NCBI GenBank assembly: GCA_017851655.1
Contig: JAFMMH010000014.1
Coordinates: 1 to 33,040 of the forward strand
Source: Flavobacteriaceae bacterium
GTDB lineage: Bacteria > Bacteroidota > Bacteroidia > Flavobacteriales > Flavobacteriaceae
Length of the DNA stretch: 33,040 nt
Reading direction: 5' to 3'
The translations under genes were made by a program, and so were the position numbers. Positions 24,101-33,013 of this stretch are shown here, one piece after another (position 1 is the stretch's first letter; every line of letters begins with the position of its first letter). Below the pieces are notes generated by a model, which saw only the letters and a program-made list of their open reading frames with translations, was not told where the DNA came from and searched no databases.

Positions 24101-27100
24101 ATTTTCAATGTATTCAGAAGGTTTTAATGGAATTTCAATTTGATAATAATTATCTTGGTAATCCGTTCCTAATCGAATAAATGCGACCATTCGTCGATCA
24201 AACTCATCATTCGAACCTTCTCCAGGAAGTGGGTTTTGACCCGGAAGGGATTCTGCATGTAAAAACATTCTGAGTTTACTATATTGCCGCATATCCAAAT
24301 TCAACCCTTTAAAAATTCCACGAGAATCTGAGGGTTGTAAATCACATACTCTAAAAGATAAAGATTGTTCGTTTTGACGAATTATTGAATTGTTATTGTT
24401 GATCTGTTCTCTTTGAATTTCTGGGGGTAAAACATAGTTTATAGGAATCCTGTTTTCGTTTTCTAAAATATTTACAGTACTGATATCTACAGTAGTATTA
24501 TTATTCATTAAAATATCTTCATTGAGAGATTTATTATACCTCCTCCAATCTCCTCTTACCAGATCTAATGTGCCAAAACGGAAAACGACATCCTGCTTAA
24601 AACCTGTGAGAAGCATCCGCATAAATCGGATAGACCTAAGGTCATTTATTGCATTAATCGCATCGAAATAGGTGCTAAAAGAAGTATTCTCATAATAACT
24701 TTTCTGAATAGGAATCTTGAACTGAATCCATCTTGTGGTATACTCATCCCCATTGGGTGCTTTCACTTTCACGTTTTCCCTGACGTCAGTTACAAAAGGG
24801 TGGTTTCCCACCTGCATTCCCTTCCCAATTGGAACCCTATATTCAAAATAACTATCTATAGTATTCATACTCTGATCCCTATTGATGTCTTCTGTATCAG
24901 GTTCAGTGGTATTCCCTCTGTCAGTATCGCTAAAGGCTATAGGCGTATTGTTTTCGAATCCATTATATTTTTTATAACGATCTAGGATCCCTCCTTCTGC
25001 CTGTAAGAAATATTCATAATTATCTCCCGCCGGATCATCAGGGGGTCCATTAAAATAAATAACTTTTTCTTCTTCATCTGTCAACCCGTCTAAACCAACA
25101 TCTTGTAAAATGCGATCTTCTTCAATGGCATTGAATGCATAAACTAGAGACTGGTTCGCTGGCACTTTACCCCAAGTGGTATTGTAGGTTGGTGTGCTCT
25201 CACTTAAACTGGGAAGTCCATTTTCAAATTGTTTCCTCCCATCTCGAAGAATATCCTCAGAGATATTCCCTAAATGAAATACCAATTCTCCAAGCTCGTC
25301 CGAAGATGATTCCTCATCAGAAAAAGTGTCTAATAGCCAGAACTCAATAAATTCTACATTAGATTGCTCAAAATTTGTAGCGTTAATGGAACGACTAATT
25401 CCTGCCCATTTTTCTGAAGTATTAAGCGAAAATTCATCTTGAGGCGCATTATTATAAGGGCCTCTTTCTTTAGGATAATAAGCTAAATCTAACGTAGGGA
25501 GTGTTCGGGGTGTCCCTTGAACTAGATCTTGTTCTGGAAATAACTCGTCAATAAATATTCGTCGGGTTTCATTCAAAGAAATATCATCATTATTAATTCC
25601 ATCGGGCTGTCTAGAATAAAAAACTTGATCAATTGAATACCAAGCTAGCTTAGACCGTCCGTATCCACTTTCAAGTCCTTCTAAAGAAGCCCCAGGGACT
25701 CTGTTAATTGGAACACTCGAAAGGCTCCATGCAATAAACCCTTTAATGTCAATATTCGTTTGTGCTCCTTCAAAATCATCGATATAAACATTGGTCTCAC
25801 CATTCAATTGTGTATTCCTAGGATCATTTGCGGCTAGATTTGCCATCTCCCCACGAAAAGAGAGTTGAGAAGGAATATTAGTCGAAATTGTAGGCCATTT
25901 ATTTACCAATCGTGTTAAAAAAGGAAGTTCAGTAGAGATGTTTGTGTTGACACCCATCATCGTATTGTTCACAGGCTCAGTCCCGTAATTTGCCTTTTGG
26001 GTAAGTGGGTTTTCGCTCAGATTTATCAAAGTACCTCCGATATTGATTTTATCTGAAATGCGATGGTTCATATTAATTCCAGAAAAGCGTTTGTTTTGTT
26101 GGTTAAAAAACGAATTGTTTTCTACTGAAATATCAATTGGAATATTTGAAGCTTTAAGCCCTTCATCTAATATTTTTACACGCCCAATTTCGTAATTGAC
26201 TATATAATCTAATCCCTCTCTGAGTACTCTTCCTCCTGCGGTAACACGAACAGATCCCCGGGGAACATTAAAGGCTCCAATACTGATCCCATCACCACCT
26301 TCAGACTTATACCTCCCTTTTAATTGAAATTTATTTTTTTCTGTAAACTCAAGCGCTGCAGCCTTGGTTAAATCATACATCTCTCTGAAGACATAACGCT
26401 TTTGATTTTTGTTGTAACTACTTTCCAGACTGTAGTTTTCTTTTGCAGAGTTAGGATTCTCTAAAAGGTTAAATAAAAATTCTCCGAACGGCTCTACTTT
26501 AGGAAAAATAATTCTTCCATAACGAGGATCTATTGTGATCCCAGGAATATAATCAAAAAAACCATCCCCACTTGGGACTAAATCTTGATAGGCGTTTAAT
26601 CTATCTAAATCCATAGTATTTAGTAAAACTTCCTTATCTAAGTTTTCTGGCCATATTGATGCATCAACCGGAGTAAGATAGTTTATTGGCGAGGGATCAG
26701 TATATAAAATACTCAACCTAAAGTCTTCTTCAGATAGCTGGAATGCTCCAGTATTGTATATATTTTTCATCATTAAATCCCAAACGGGTTGGCGTACATC
26801 CGTAACACTGCTCTTTAGCATTTTAACGATTAAATTATTCGTCTTAACAACTGCCTGCTGATTGTTTTGAGGTGAAGTATTCCCAGAAGAAAGCAGTGAA
26901 GTTCCTGGTATATCACCATTGGCAAATTCACCCACTTGATATATTCTCCCTTGATAACTGTATTGGTATGCAATACCTAAAATTTCGTCATTACTCAATC
27001 TTTGATTTAAAGAGATATAACCTAACTGAGGATGGAAGGTAAACTCTTGATTACTCAACTTTCTAGCACTTTCTAAAATTGCATAATCATAACCTTCATT

Positions 27101-28618
27101 CGCTTTTATTGCGCCGAATCCACTTTTGACCGTAGCAATATCACGAATATCCTCTGTCAGTAATCCATCTAAGCCAATTTCATCTGGATCCAAACGATTC
27201 ACCTCATTACTTGGAGGATAATTTGCGCTCCCCACAGAGATGAAATTTGGAACACGATCCGCCAAGTTAGTTCGCTCTGGATTTGCTTCCCCCAAATCCT
27301 GAAGCGCAATGATATTTCTAACATTTTGGGTTTGATAGCCCCTATTTGTTACCCAAACTTCAATTCGTGTGATTTGAACTGGAGAATTGATATAGGGATA
27401 GGTTTCCAAAAAAGCATCATAATTATCTCTAAAATATTGACTTATAAAATAATGTCTGTCCTCTTCATAATCTAAGGCATACAAATTAAACTCTTGAAGT
27501 TTTCCTCCACCTTGTGTTGTTATATTTTGAGATTGTGAACGCTGTTCAGAAAAAACCCCTGAAAGTGTTGTATTTCCAAATTTCAAATCTGCCCGTACTC
27601 CAAAAAGACTTTGAGCACCTTGAATTAAGTTACTGTTAATAGGCATACTGATATTTCCTATATCAATATTCTGAAGAATGGCATCTTCTGTAACTTTTCC
27701 TTTTAAATAATCTGCAACACGATTCCCAACCATTTCAGTACTGTTGGGTAATTGATTGACGTTTTGCTTTAAACTCTCAATTTTTTGTCTTGCTTGGTTC
27801 AAGGTATTTTTTCCTTGATTTATTTTTTGCTGTACTTCATTAACTTCTTGTTTTATATCGGATGCAGTGCTTTTAACTTCTTCAAATTTATCTTGAATTT
27901 GTTCAAAAGAAGATCCCAATTCTCCAGGAAGTAAACCAGGAACAACGTCTTGAAGCTCTGAAAGCTGAGGAGGATTGAATTGGATTTTTACCAAATTCTG
28001 AAAATCAAAAGTAGATTCCGTATCATAATTCGCAGTAATCTGAAGCCGCTCCCCTATCTTCCCTAATAAACTTAAACTAATTCGCTGATCGAATTCAAAA
28101 CCTGGGGATCGTCTATTGATTACAGAGGCTATGGGATTATCGTTTTTTTGATAACGGTAACCCAAATCGATTCCAATGGATCCCTGTGGAGCTATATCTA
28201 TTGCATTACTACCAAAAATTGATTCAAAGAATTGATTATTGACATATAATTCGGGAAGCAAGTTTTTTTGACTATCTGCTACGTTTTCTCCCCGACCACT
28301 CAAAGCCTGTACTTTTTCTTGAAAATAAGTCTGCATTTTTTCCTTTAGGACCAATGCTTGGTATTCTTGTACTGTTAAAACTAAAGGGATACTTATCGGG
28401 TAACCTCCAATTTCTTGAGAAAAAATATAGCGATTACTATCAGGATCATATTTGTATTGACTTACTACACTTGAAGGATTGGGTAAACTAATCTCTCCTA
28501 AATCAGCCTTTTCTTGATCCTGAGCTAGTACAATACCACAGCCCACAAGCATCCAAATAAAACAAAGGATGAGCGTTTGGGGTACTTTAAATAGTAGTTT
28601 TTGTTTTATTACAAACAA
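21146..28618 (-). CDS. sprA: SprA, translocon barrel of the type IX secretion system
   Basis: Giant outer-membrane beta-barrel that forms the protein-conducting channel of the Bacteroidota type IX secretion system, needed for surface adhesins, secreted enzymes and gliding. The product has 2490 residues, within the family range of about 2400-2500. A signal peptide covers about 1-33, and the N-terminal plug/barrel motif DLGYRYQKNDNPIASVINRR (about 151-170) is followed by many aromatic beta-strands to the end. An unusual hydrophilic segment at 216-309 holds a coiled-coil-like stretch (236-290). The start is 6 bases after the ruvA stop. Gliding itself cannot be inferred from this gene alone. Confidence 0.96.
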   Translation of the reverse strand: MFVIKQKLLFKVPQTLILCFIWMLVGCGIVLAQDQEKADLGEISLPNPSSVVSQYKYDPDSNRYIFSQEIGGYPISIPLVLTVQEYQALVLKEKMQTYFQEKVQALSGRGENVADSQKNLLPELYVNNQFFESIFGSNAIDIAPQGSIGIDLGYRYQKNDNPIASVINRRSPGFEFDQRISLSLLGKIGERLQITANYDTESTFDFQNLVKIQFNPPQLSELQDVVPGLLPGELGSSFEQIQDKFEEVKSTASDIKQEVNEVQQKINQGKNTLNQARQKIESLKQNVNQLPNSTEMVGNRVADYLKGKVTEDAILQNIDIGNISMPINSNLIQGAQSLFGVRADLKFGNTTLSGVFSEQRSQSQNITTQGGGKLQEFNLYALDYEEDRHYFISQYFRDNYDAFLETYPYINSPVQITRIEVWVTNRGYQTQNVRNIIALQDLGEANPERTNLADRVPNFISVGSANYPPSNEVNRLDPDEIGLDGLLTEDIRDIATVKSGFGAIKANEGYDYAILESARKLSNQEFTFHPQLGYISLNQRLSNDEILGIAYQYSYQGRIYQVGEFANGDIPGTSLLSSGNTSPQNNQQAVVKTNNLIVKMLKSSVTDVRQPVWDLMMKNIYNTGAFQLSEEDFRLSILYTDPSPINYLTPVDASIWPENLDKEVLLNTMDLDRLNAYQDLVPSGDGFFDYIPGITIDPRYGRIIFPKVEPFGEFLFNLLENPNSAKENYSLESSYNKNQKRYVFREMYDLTKAAALEFTEKNKFQLKGRYKSEGGDGISIGAFNVPRGSVRVTAGGRVLREGLDYIVNYEIGRVKILDEGLKASNIPIDISVENNSFFNQQNKRFSGINMNHRISDKINIGGTLINLSENPLTQKANYGTEPVNNTMMGVNTNISTELPFLTRLVNKWPTISTNIPSQLSFRGEMANLAANDPRNTQLNGETNVYIDDFEGAQTNIDIKGFIAWSLSSVPINRVPGASLEGLESGYGRSKLAWYSIDQVFYSRQPDGINNDDISLNETRRIFIDELFPEQDLVQGTPRTLPTLDLAYYPKERGPYNNAPQDEFSLNTSEKWAGISRSINATNFEQSNVEFIEFWLLDTFSDEESSSDELGELVFHLGNISEDILRDGRKQFENGLPSLSESTPTYNTTWGKVPANQSLVYAFNAIEEDRILQDVGLDGLTDEEEKVIYFNGPPDDPAGDNYEYFLQAEGGILDRYKKYNGFENNTPIAFSDTDRGNTTEPDTEDINRDQSMNTIDSYFEYRVPIGKGMQVGNHPFVTDVRENVKVKAPNGDEYTTRWIQFKIPIQKSYYENTSFSTYFDAINAINDLRSIRFMRMLLTGFKQDVVFRFGTLDLVRGDWRRYNKSLNEDILMNNNTTVDISTVNILENENRIPINYVLPPEIQREQINNNNSIIRQNEQSLSFRVCDLQPSDSRGIFKGLNLDMRQYSKLRMFLHAESLPGQNPLPGEGSNDEFDRRMVAFIRLGTDYQDNYYQIEIPLKPSEYIENTSNRLTSEEVWNPESNSIEVPIDLLAKLKAIALQKLGLGETLYFDEELNPIQEFSPISQLPGAKKYKFAIRGNPSLGSIKTLMIGVKNPSTQLGDVLCGEVWFNELRISGIDSQGGWAAVGALDGNLADFATFSATGRYSSIGFGSIDQSPNERTREEFLQYDVIANVNLGQLTPKKWGLQLPLSFANGETYITPEYDPFYQDIRLEDRLETAQRATQKDSIRSQAIDYTRRKSISMIGIRKNSSGSGTSRFYNPENFDFSYAYNELLHRDYEIERQEEFNMLIGSNYGYSFNSKPLEPFKKIKFFNRKKYWQWLQQLNFNLLPTSLQASANVNRILNNQKFRQVYLEGLDTSLQRSLPNLQQRNFLFDYNYALSHNLTRSLRFNFNATTSSIIRQNNLMGNELSNSFQPDNNALWQGLLDMGEPNNHLQTLTLNYKLPFQYIPFLSFVDATYNYTGNFNWQRGSEALANVFSEEGIPLGIVNTLQNNNIKNLTAAFSFAKLYSVLGLKSSKNPFNSRTQAARKPNDTLAKKNPLLKKSLTSLVDVLTLIKRVQMSYSENNGSVLPGYLPSVGFAGGLMPTLGYTLGSQADIRYEAARQGWLTGYPSFNQSFTQMHSSKFKATAQVVPLKGLIIDFNAERDYMENRMENFRVSDQNYIPRNSNVFGNFGMSTILLRTSFKPSRGAMNSNFENFRSFRFQIAERLAQNTTLANLGKNEEGYPLGFGKNQQEVLLHSFIAAYSGANPEQIELNTIKSVPLPNWNLKFTGLTNFKSISKIFSRLSINHAYRASYTLTNFQTNFDFDPDQPNLTDKLGNVIPKKLYSNVNLVEQFNPLIRLDMEMNNSLKLLAELRKERAISLSLDNNLITESNGDEYIVGLGYRVKDLRFRTNFGGRRVTLKGDLNIKADLSYRDNITVLRNLEFDNNQVTAGQRLLAIKIGADYALSRNLTALFFYDHNFSEFAISTAFPQTSIRTGFTVRYNFGN

Positions 28619-28624
28619 CCGTTT

Positions 28625-29206
28625 TTATAATTTATTCAAAGCAGCTTTTATAAGTCCTTCCACGGAACTATCTGGACTACTTTGAATGACGTTATCAATC
28701 ACTTTCTCAGACTGCTTTCTTGAGTAACCAAGAACCTCTAGTGCTGATAACGCTTCTTCTTTGATTGTATTGTTTGAAAATGCTTGAATTTCTTCGCCTT
28801 CAAAGAGATTTAGCATCTTATCTTTTAATTCAATTAAAACCCTTTGAGCTGTTTTCAAACCAATTCCTTTGACTGATTTTATTGTGGCTAAATCTTCAGA
28901 AACAATTGCTCGCTGAATTTGCTGTGGTTCTAGAGAAGAAAGCATCGTTCTAGCAGTACTAGCTCCAATTCCAGAAACAGAAATCAATTGTTTAAAAACA
29001 GCCCGCTCTATCGTAGTAAAAAATCCAAATAGAGTATGAGAATCTTCTTTCACCTGAAGGTGAGTAAAAAGTTTGATATTTTCATCACTACTCAGTTGAG
29101 AAAAGGTGTGTAATGAAATATGAACAATATAACCGACGCCATTACAATCAATAACGACATCTGTTGGGGTTTTTTCTACTAAACGACCTGAAAGCTGTGT
29201 AATCAT
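28625..29206 (-). CDS. ruvA: Holliday junction branch migration protein RuvA
   Basis: DNA-binding subunit that holds the four-way junction while RuvB drives branch migration. The 193 residues from the ATG at 29206 begin with the OB-fold (MITQLSGRLVEKTPTDVVID). Two helix-hairpin-helix motifs follow, SVSGIG (76-81) and SVKGIG (111-116), and then the flexible linker and domain III (about 145-193). The frame is open for ten more residues upstream, but those overlap maeB and do not resemble RuvA. The start lies four bases after the maeB stop. Confidence 0.96.
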   Translation of the reverse strand: MITQLSGRLVEKTPTDVVIDCNGVGYIVHISLHTFSQLSSDENIKLFTHLQVKEDSHTLFGFFTTIERAVFKQLISVSGIGASTARTMLSSLEPQQIQRAIVSEDLATIKSVKGIGLKTAQRVLIELKDKMLNLFEGEEIQAFSNNTIKEEALSALEVLGYSRKQSEKVIDNVIQSSPDSSVEGLIKAALNKL

Positions 29207-29210
29207 TTTC

Positions 29211-31481
29211 CTATTTGTTTTTTGATTGTGCATCAATTACTGCTATTGCAGCCATATTTACAATTTCTTCAACAGTTGCTCCTAATTGAATCACATGAAT
29301 AGGTTCGCTTAGCCCCATTAAAATAGGACCTATGGATAGAGCTTCGTTTAGTTCTTTCATGAGTTTATAAGTAATGTTCGCTGAATCTAGACTAGGAAAC
29401 ACCAAAACATTAACTTTCATTTTACTTAAAGTGGAAAAAGGAAATCCTTTCTGTAACATTTCTTTGTTTAAAGCAAAATCAGACTGGATCGGACCATCTA
29501 CTAAAAGATCTGGATCACTTCGATGCAGTAAGGCAACGGCATCACTGACTTTCTTTGCTTGTGGAAAGCGAGAAGATCCAAAATTTGAGAATGACAAGAG
29601 TGCCATGACCGGCTCCAAGCCAAAAAGTTTGGCAATCTTACCTGTCATCTGAGCTATTTTTGCCAATTCTTTAGCATTCGGATCTACATTGATAGTCGTA
29701 TCTGAAAGAAAAAGAGGCCCAGATTTAGTTAACATTAAATTCGTTGCAGCAACTCGATTTACACCTTTTGCTTTCGCGATGGTCTCTAAAATTGGCTTTA
29801 CTACCGTAGGGTAACTTCTTGAATATCCAGAAATCATGGCATCCGCATCCCCATTTTTAACCATCATTGATGCATAATAATTACGCTCTCGCATCAATCG
29901 TTGTGCATCATATAAAGTATATCCTTTTCTTCGCTGATCCTTCCAAAAAAGCTCTGCGTAGGCCTTTCGCTGTGATTCATGATTCATATCCTTTGGATCA
30001 ATAATCTCAACCTCCTCGTCAAAATCAATCGCCTTTCTCAGTTCTTCAATAATCTCTCTATTTCCAAGTAAAATAGGATGTGCAATCCCCTCTTCTTGAA
30101 CAATCTGAGCCGCTTTTAGAACATCCATATGATCGGCTTCTGCAAAAACCAAACGCTTGGGTGCTGCTTTTGCTTGATCATGAAGAACTCGAACCATTTT
30201 TTGACTGTTCCCTAAACGGCTTTCTAGCTCTTCAGCATAGCGGTCCCAATCCTCGATAGGAGCGGTAGCCACTCCTGATTCAATTGCTGCTTTTGCAACT
30301 GCAGGGGGAATGGTGGTAATTAGTCTCGGATCAAAGGGTTTGGGAATAATATAGTCCCTACCAAAGGTCAATCGAGTCTCATCATAGACAACATTTACCT
30401 GTTCAGGAACAGACTCCTTTGCTAGATCTGCTATGGCTTTTACTGCAGCCATTTTCATTGCCTCGTTAATTGTTGTTGCGCGAACATCCAAAGCCCCCCT
30501 AAATATAAAAGGGAATCCTAAAACATTATTTACCTGATTAGGATGATCAGATCTTCCTGTAGCCATAATTACATCATCGCGAGTAGCACAAGCTAAAGTG
30601 TATTCAATTTCTGGATTTGGATTTGCCATAGCAAAAACAATAGGATCTTTTGCCATTGACAATAACATTTCAGGACTTAGAATATCTGCTTTTGAAAGTC
30701 CAATAAAAACATCTGCATCAACGATGGCTTCTTCTAAAGTGTTTAAATCTCTTGCTGAAGCAAACTCTTTTTTTTCTGACGAAAGATCCTCACGATCTTT
30801 TCGAATAACTCCCTTACTGTCAAGCATGACAATATTTTCCACATTAGCCCCAAAAGCACGATATAATTTAGTGCACGAGATGGCTGCTGCACCAGCTCCA
30901 GAAACAACAATTCTCACATCACCAATTGATTTTTTTATTAATTCCAATGCATTTAAAAGAGCTGCTGCAGAAATAATTGCAGTTCCATGCTGGTCATCAT
31001 GCATCACAGGAATATCTAATTCTTCTTTAAGTCTTCGTTCGATTTCAAATGCTTCTGGTGACTTGATATCCTCAAGATTAATCCCTCCAAATGTTGGAGC
31101 AATTGCCTTCACAGCGGCAATAAATTCCTCAGTGTTTTTGGCGTCTACTTCTATATCAAAAACATCAATATCTGCAAAAATCTTGAATAACAATCCTTTG
31201 CCTTCCATAACTGGTTTGGAAGCTTCAGGCCCTATATTTCCTAAACCAAGGACAGCTGTACCGTTTGATATTACTGCTACTAAATTCCCTTTGTTAGTAT
31301 ACTTATAAACATCTGATTTGTTCTTTTCAATTTCAATACAGGGAAATGCTACACCCGGAGAATAGGCAAGTGCCAAATCACGCTGGGTATCATAATTCTT
31401 AGTTGGCACTATCTCAATTTTACCCGGTCTAGGCTTAGCATGATATACTAATGCGGCTCTCCTTTGTTGTTCTTTGTGCAT
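29211..31481 (-). CDS. maeB: NADP-dependent malic enzyme with phosphotransacetylase-like domain
   Basis: Oxidative decarboxylation of malate to pyruvate with NADPH formation. The 756 residues form the known MaeB fusion: malic enzyme domains (about 1-420) with Tyr40 (AYSPGVA), Lys95 (EGKGLLFK), Glu137-Asp138, Asp162-Asp163 (HDDQHGTAI) and the nucleotide loop GAGAAA (195-200). A phosphotransacetylase-like domain follows (about 430-756, MRVLHDQAKAAPKRLVFAEA onwards, in part). In related enzymes that domain is regulatory, binding acetyl-CoA, and has no transferase activity. It is the second gene after the haloperoxidase-like lipoprotein. Confidence 0.95.
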   Translation of the reverse strand: MHKEQQRRAALVYHAKPRPGKIEIVPTKNYDTQRDLALAYSPGVAFPCIEIEKNKSDVYKYTNKGNLVAVISNGTAVLGLGNIGPEASKPVMEGKGLLFKIFADIDVFDIEVDAKNTEEFIAAVKAIAPTFGGINLEDIKSPEAFEIERRLKEELDIPVMHDDQHGTAIISAAALLNALELIKKSIGDVRIVVSGAGAAAISCTKLYRAFGANVENIVMLDSKGVIRKDREDLSSEKKEFASARDLNTLEEAIVDADVFIGLSKADILSPEMLLSMAKDPIVFAMANPNPEIEYTLACATRDDVIMATGRSDHPNQVNNVLGFPFIFRGALDVRATTINEAMKMAAVKAIADLAKESVPEQVNVVYDETRLTFGRDYIIPKPFDPRLITTIPPAVAKAAIESGVATAPIEDWDRYAEELESRLGNSQKMVRVLHDQAKAAPKRLVFAEADHMDVLKAAQIVQEEGIAHPILLGNREIIEELRKAIDFDEEVEIIDPKDMNHESQRKAYAELFWKDQRRKGYTLYDAQRLMRERNYYASMMVKNGDADAMISGYSRSYPTVVKPILETIAKAKGVNRVAATNLMLTKSGPLFLSDTTINVDPNAKELAKIAQMTGKIAKLFGLEPVMALLSFSNFGSSRFPQAKKVSDAVALLHRSDPDLLVDGPIQSDFALNKEMLQKGFPFSTLSKMKVNVLVFPSLDSANITYKLMKELNEALSIGPILMGLSEPIHVIQLGATVEEIVNMAAIAVIDAQSKNK

Positions 31482-31489
31482 AGTGATTT

Positions 31490-32830
31490 TTAGTTTGTCT
31501 GCTTTTTTTGTGTTTGGAGGCCTTGAACAATGTAATCTCCCACTCCCTGTCCTTGTTTTATTCCTTCTTCAATAGCCATCATATAATGAATTCCTCCATA
31601 AAGTCTTGAAATTGCTGCCTCTTCAGATGCGTGAATAAAAGAAGTATAACTCCTTTCAGGCAAACCGTATGCAATTTCAGTAGTATCTACAAAATCGAAA
31701 TTATCTCCAAATAAATCTGTTAACGTTACCGCTGCAGCCCTTGAAATAACTGAATGTCCACTAGTGTACTCAGGAAAAGGAGGTGTTTGCAAAAGTGGTA
31801 ACCATTCTTCATCATAATATTGATTTATTAGTGTTTCTGGTCTTACAATCAAGGTGTCCCATTTTTCATCCCAACAGCTAATGAACCCGTCAAATAATGA
31901 TATCGTAACGTTAGTAAAAGCATTTATAGTTTCGTCAAATGAACTCTTTGCCTTTCTGGTAGCAATGGCAGTAATTCCCATCCAATGCCCACCAGGAGTA
32001 ATTTTTTTGGTAGCAAACATAGCATGGCCTTTATGATGAGTGACATATGGATTACAATCCCAAAACTTTGCTATATTAATTTGCTCTTCATCCAGGTTAT
32101 TGGTTACCTCAAAAACTTCCATCAGCTGCTTTTGAAAAGGACTACCCTCATTCAAATCAAACGGTAAGGGGTCTTTTGGCGAAAATTGATCAGAAGAATC
32201 TAACACCATGGTTCTTATTTCTTTCCAATGGGGTTCAATACCATCCATATAATCTGGCGGTGTAGGTTTCCAAAATCGGTCTTCCTCTTTGATAGTATAT
32301 TTTGGATAGGTCCGTGTTTGACTATACATGTCTTTTGAAGCCCATTCTTTAATAAATACCGCTACAGCTTGACCATAAGCCTCTGATGCTTTGATGACCT
32401 TTGAAGGCACATTGAGCTCTTTTAATTGAGTTTTAAAGTTCTTTTCAAAAAGTTCCATTTTATTCTCAGAAAAAATCAATGCCTTCCCAACTGTGTTAAA
32501 AGCAAATAACGAGGCAAGATGATAATTTACATTTTTATCTGATGGGGAAGGAATGGTCGATAACTCTTTCACTTGTCCTACTAAAGAGTTGTATTTATTA
32601 GGATACTTTTGAGCTATAATTTCATATGCTGCTACAGTAGGATATAAATAAACTCTAGAGGCTACTGGGGGTGAGAAGATATCATGTACTATGATATCTG
32701 TTAAATTCTGCATTGCACTTTGAAAAAATTCTGGGTTTTGAATTTTTTCAACATACATCGTATTTTTCTCAGTAGTACAATTAATTAAAAAAAGTGAAAC
32801 TCCGACTAAAAAAATTTTCTGTAATATCAT
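31490..32830 (-). CDS. Vanadium-dependent haloperoxidase/PAP2-family lipoprotein
   Basis: Exported lipoprotein of the PAP2/vanadium haloperoxidase superfamily, 446 residues. The signal peptide ends in a lipobox, LINC with Cys18. The superfamily signature is complete: Lys323-x6-Arg330-Pro331, Ser357-Gly358-His359, and Ser408-Arg409-x5-His415. The usual Asp four residues after that His is replaced by Ala419. Upstream family regions HHKGHAMFATKK and GGHWMGITA are present. Activity could be haloperoxidase or phosphatase; sequence alone does not decide. The lipid anchor places it in the inner or outer membrane facing out of the cytoplasm. maeB follows 8 bases after its stop. Confidence 0.88.
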   Translation of the reverse strand: MILQKIFLVGVSLFLINCTTEKNTMYVEKIQNPEFFQSAMQNLTDIIVHDIFSPPVASRVYLYPTVAAYEIIAQKYPNKYNSLVGQVKELSTIPSPSDKNVNYHLASLFAFNTVGKALIFSENKMELFEKNFKTQLKELNVPSKVIKASEAYGQAVAVFIKEWASKDMYSQTRTYPKYTIKEEDRFWKPTPPDYMDGIEPHWKEIRTMVLDSSDQFSPKDPLPFDLNEGSPFQKQLMEVFEVTNNLDEEQINIAKFWDCNPYVTHHKGHAMFATKKITPGGHWMGITAIATRKAKSSFDETINAFTNVTISLFDGFISCWDEKWDTLIVRPETLINQYYDEEWLPLLQTPPFPEYTSGHSVISRAAAVTLTDLFGDNFDFVDTTEIAYGLPERSYTSFIHASEEAAISRLYGGIHYMMAIEEGIKQGQGVGDYIVQGLQTQKKQTN

Positions 32831-32908
32831 GCTCTTCTAGATTATGTTTGGGACGTCTTTGATCAAAACTTAGCAATTAGTTTAACTTTTCATTTTATGA
32901 ACTGATAA

Positions 32909-32916
32909 CAAAAGTA
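32909..32916 (-). promoter_or_regulatory. Possible -7 element of the haloperoxidase-like gene
   Basis: TACTTTTG on the minus strand fits TAnnTTTG, 79 bases before the start. The nearest upstream TTG is 11 bases away, too close for a standard -33 box. The rest of 32831-33013 contains AT-rich sequence with no reading frame of note. Confidence 0.35.
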
Positions 32917-33013
32917 GTATTTTTCATCAAAAGATTTTACTTACTTCTTCAGGTAGTATAAACAAAAAAAAGGGGGTAAAAAAAGATGATTTTATTTTAA
33001 AAGAATTGTAAAA

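Noticed and set aside
29207-29236. Ten-residue N-terminal extension of RuvA
   Set aside because: It overlaps the end of maeB, and RuvA proteins begin directly with the OB-fold at the inner ATG (29206).
30598-31308. 236-residue plus-strand open frame opposite maeB
   Set aside because: It lies wholly antisense to the conserved malic enzyme domain, has a low-complexity Ser/Ile-rich translation and no recognisable motif; it is a shadow of the codon usage of the real gene.
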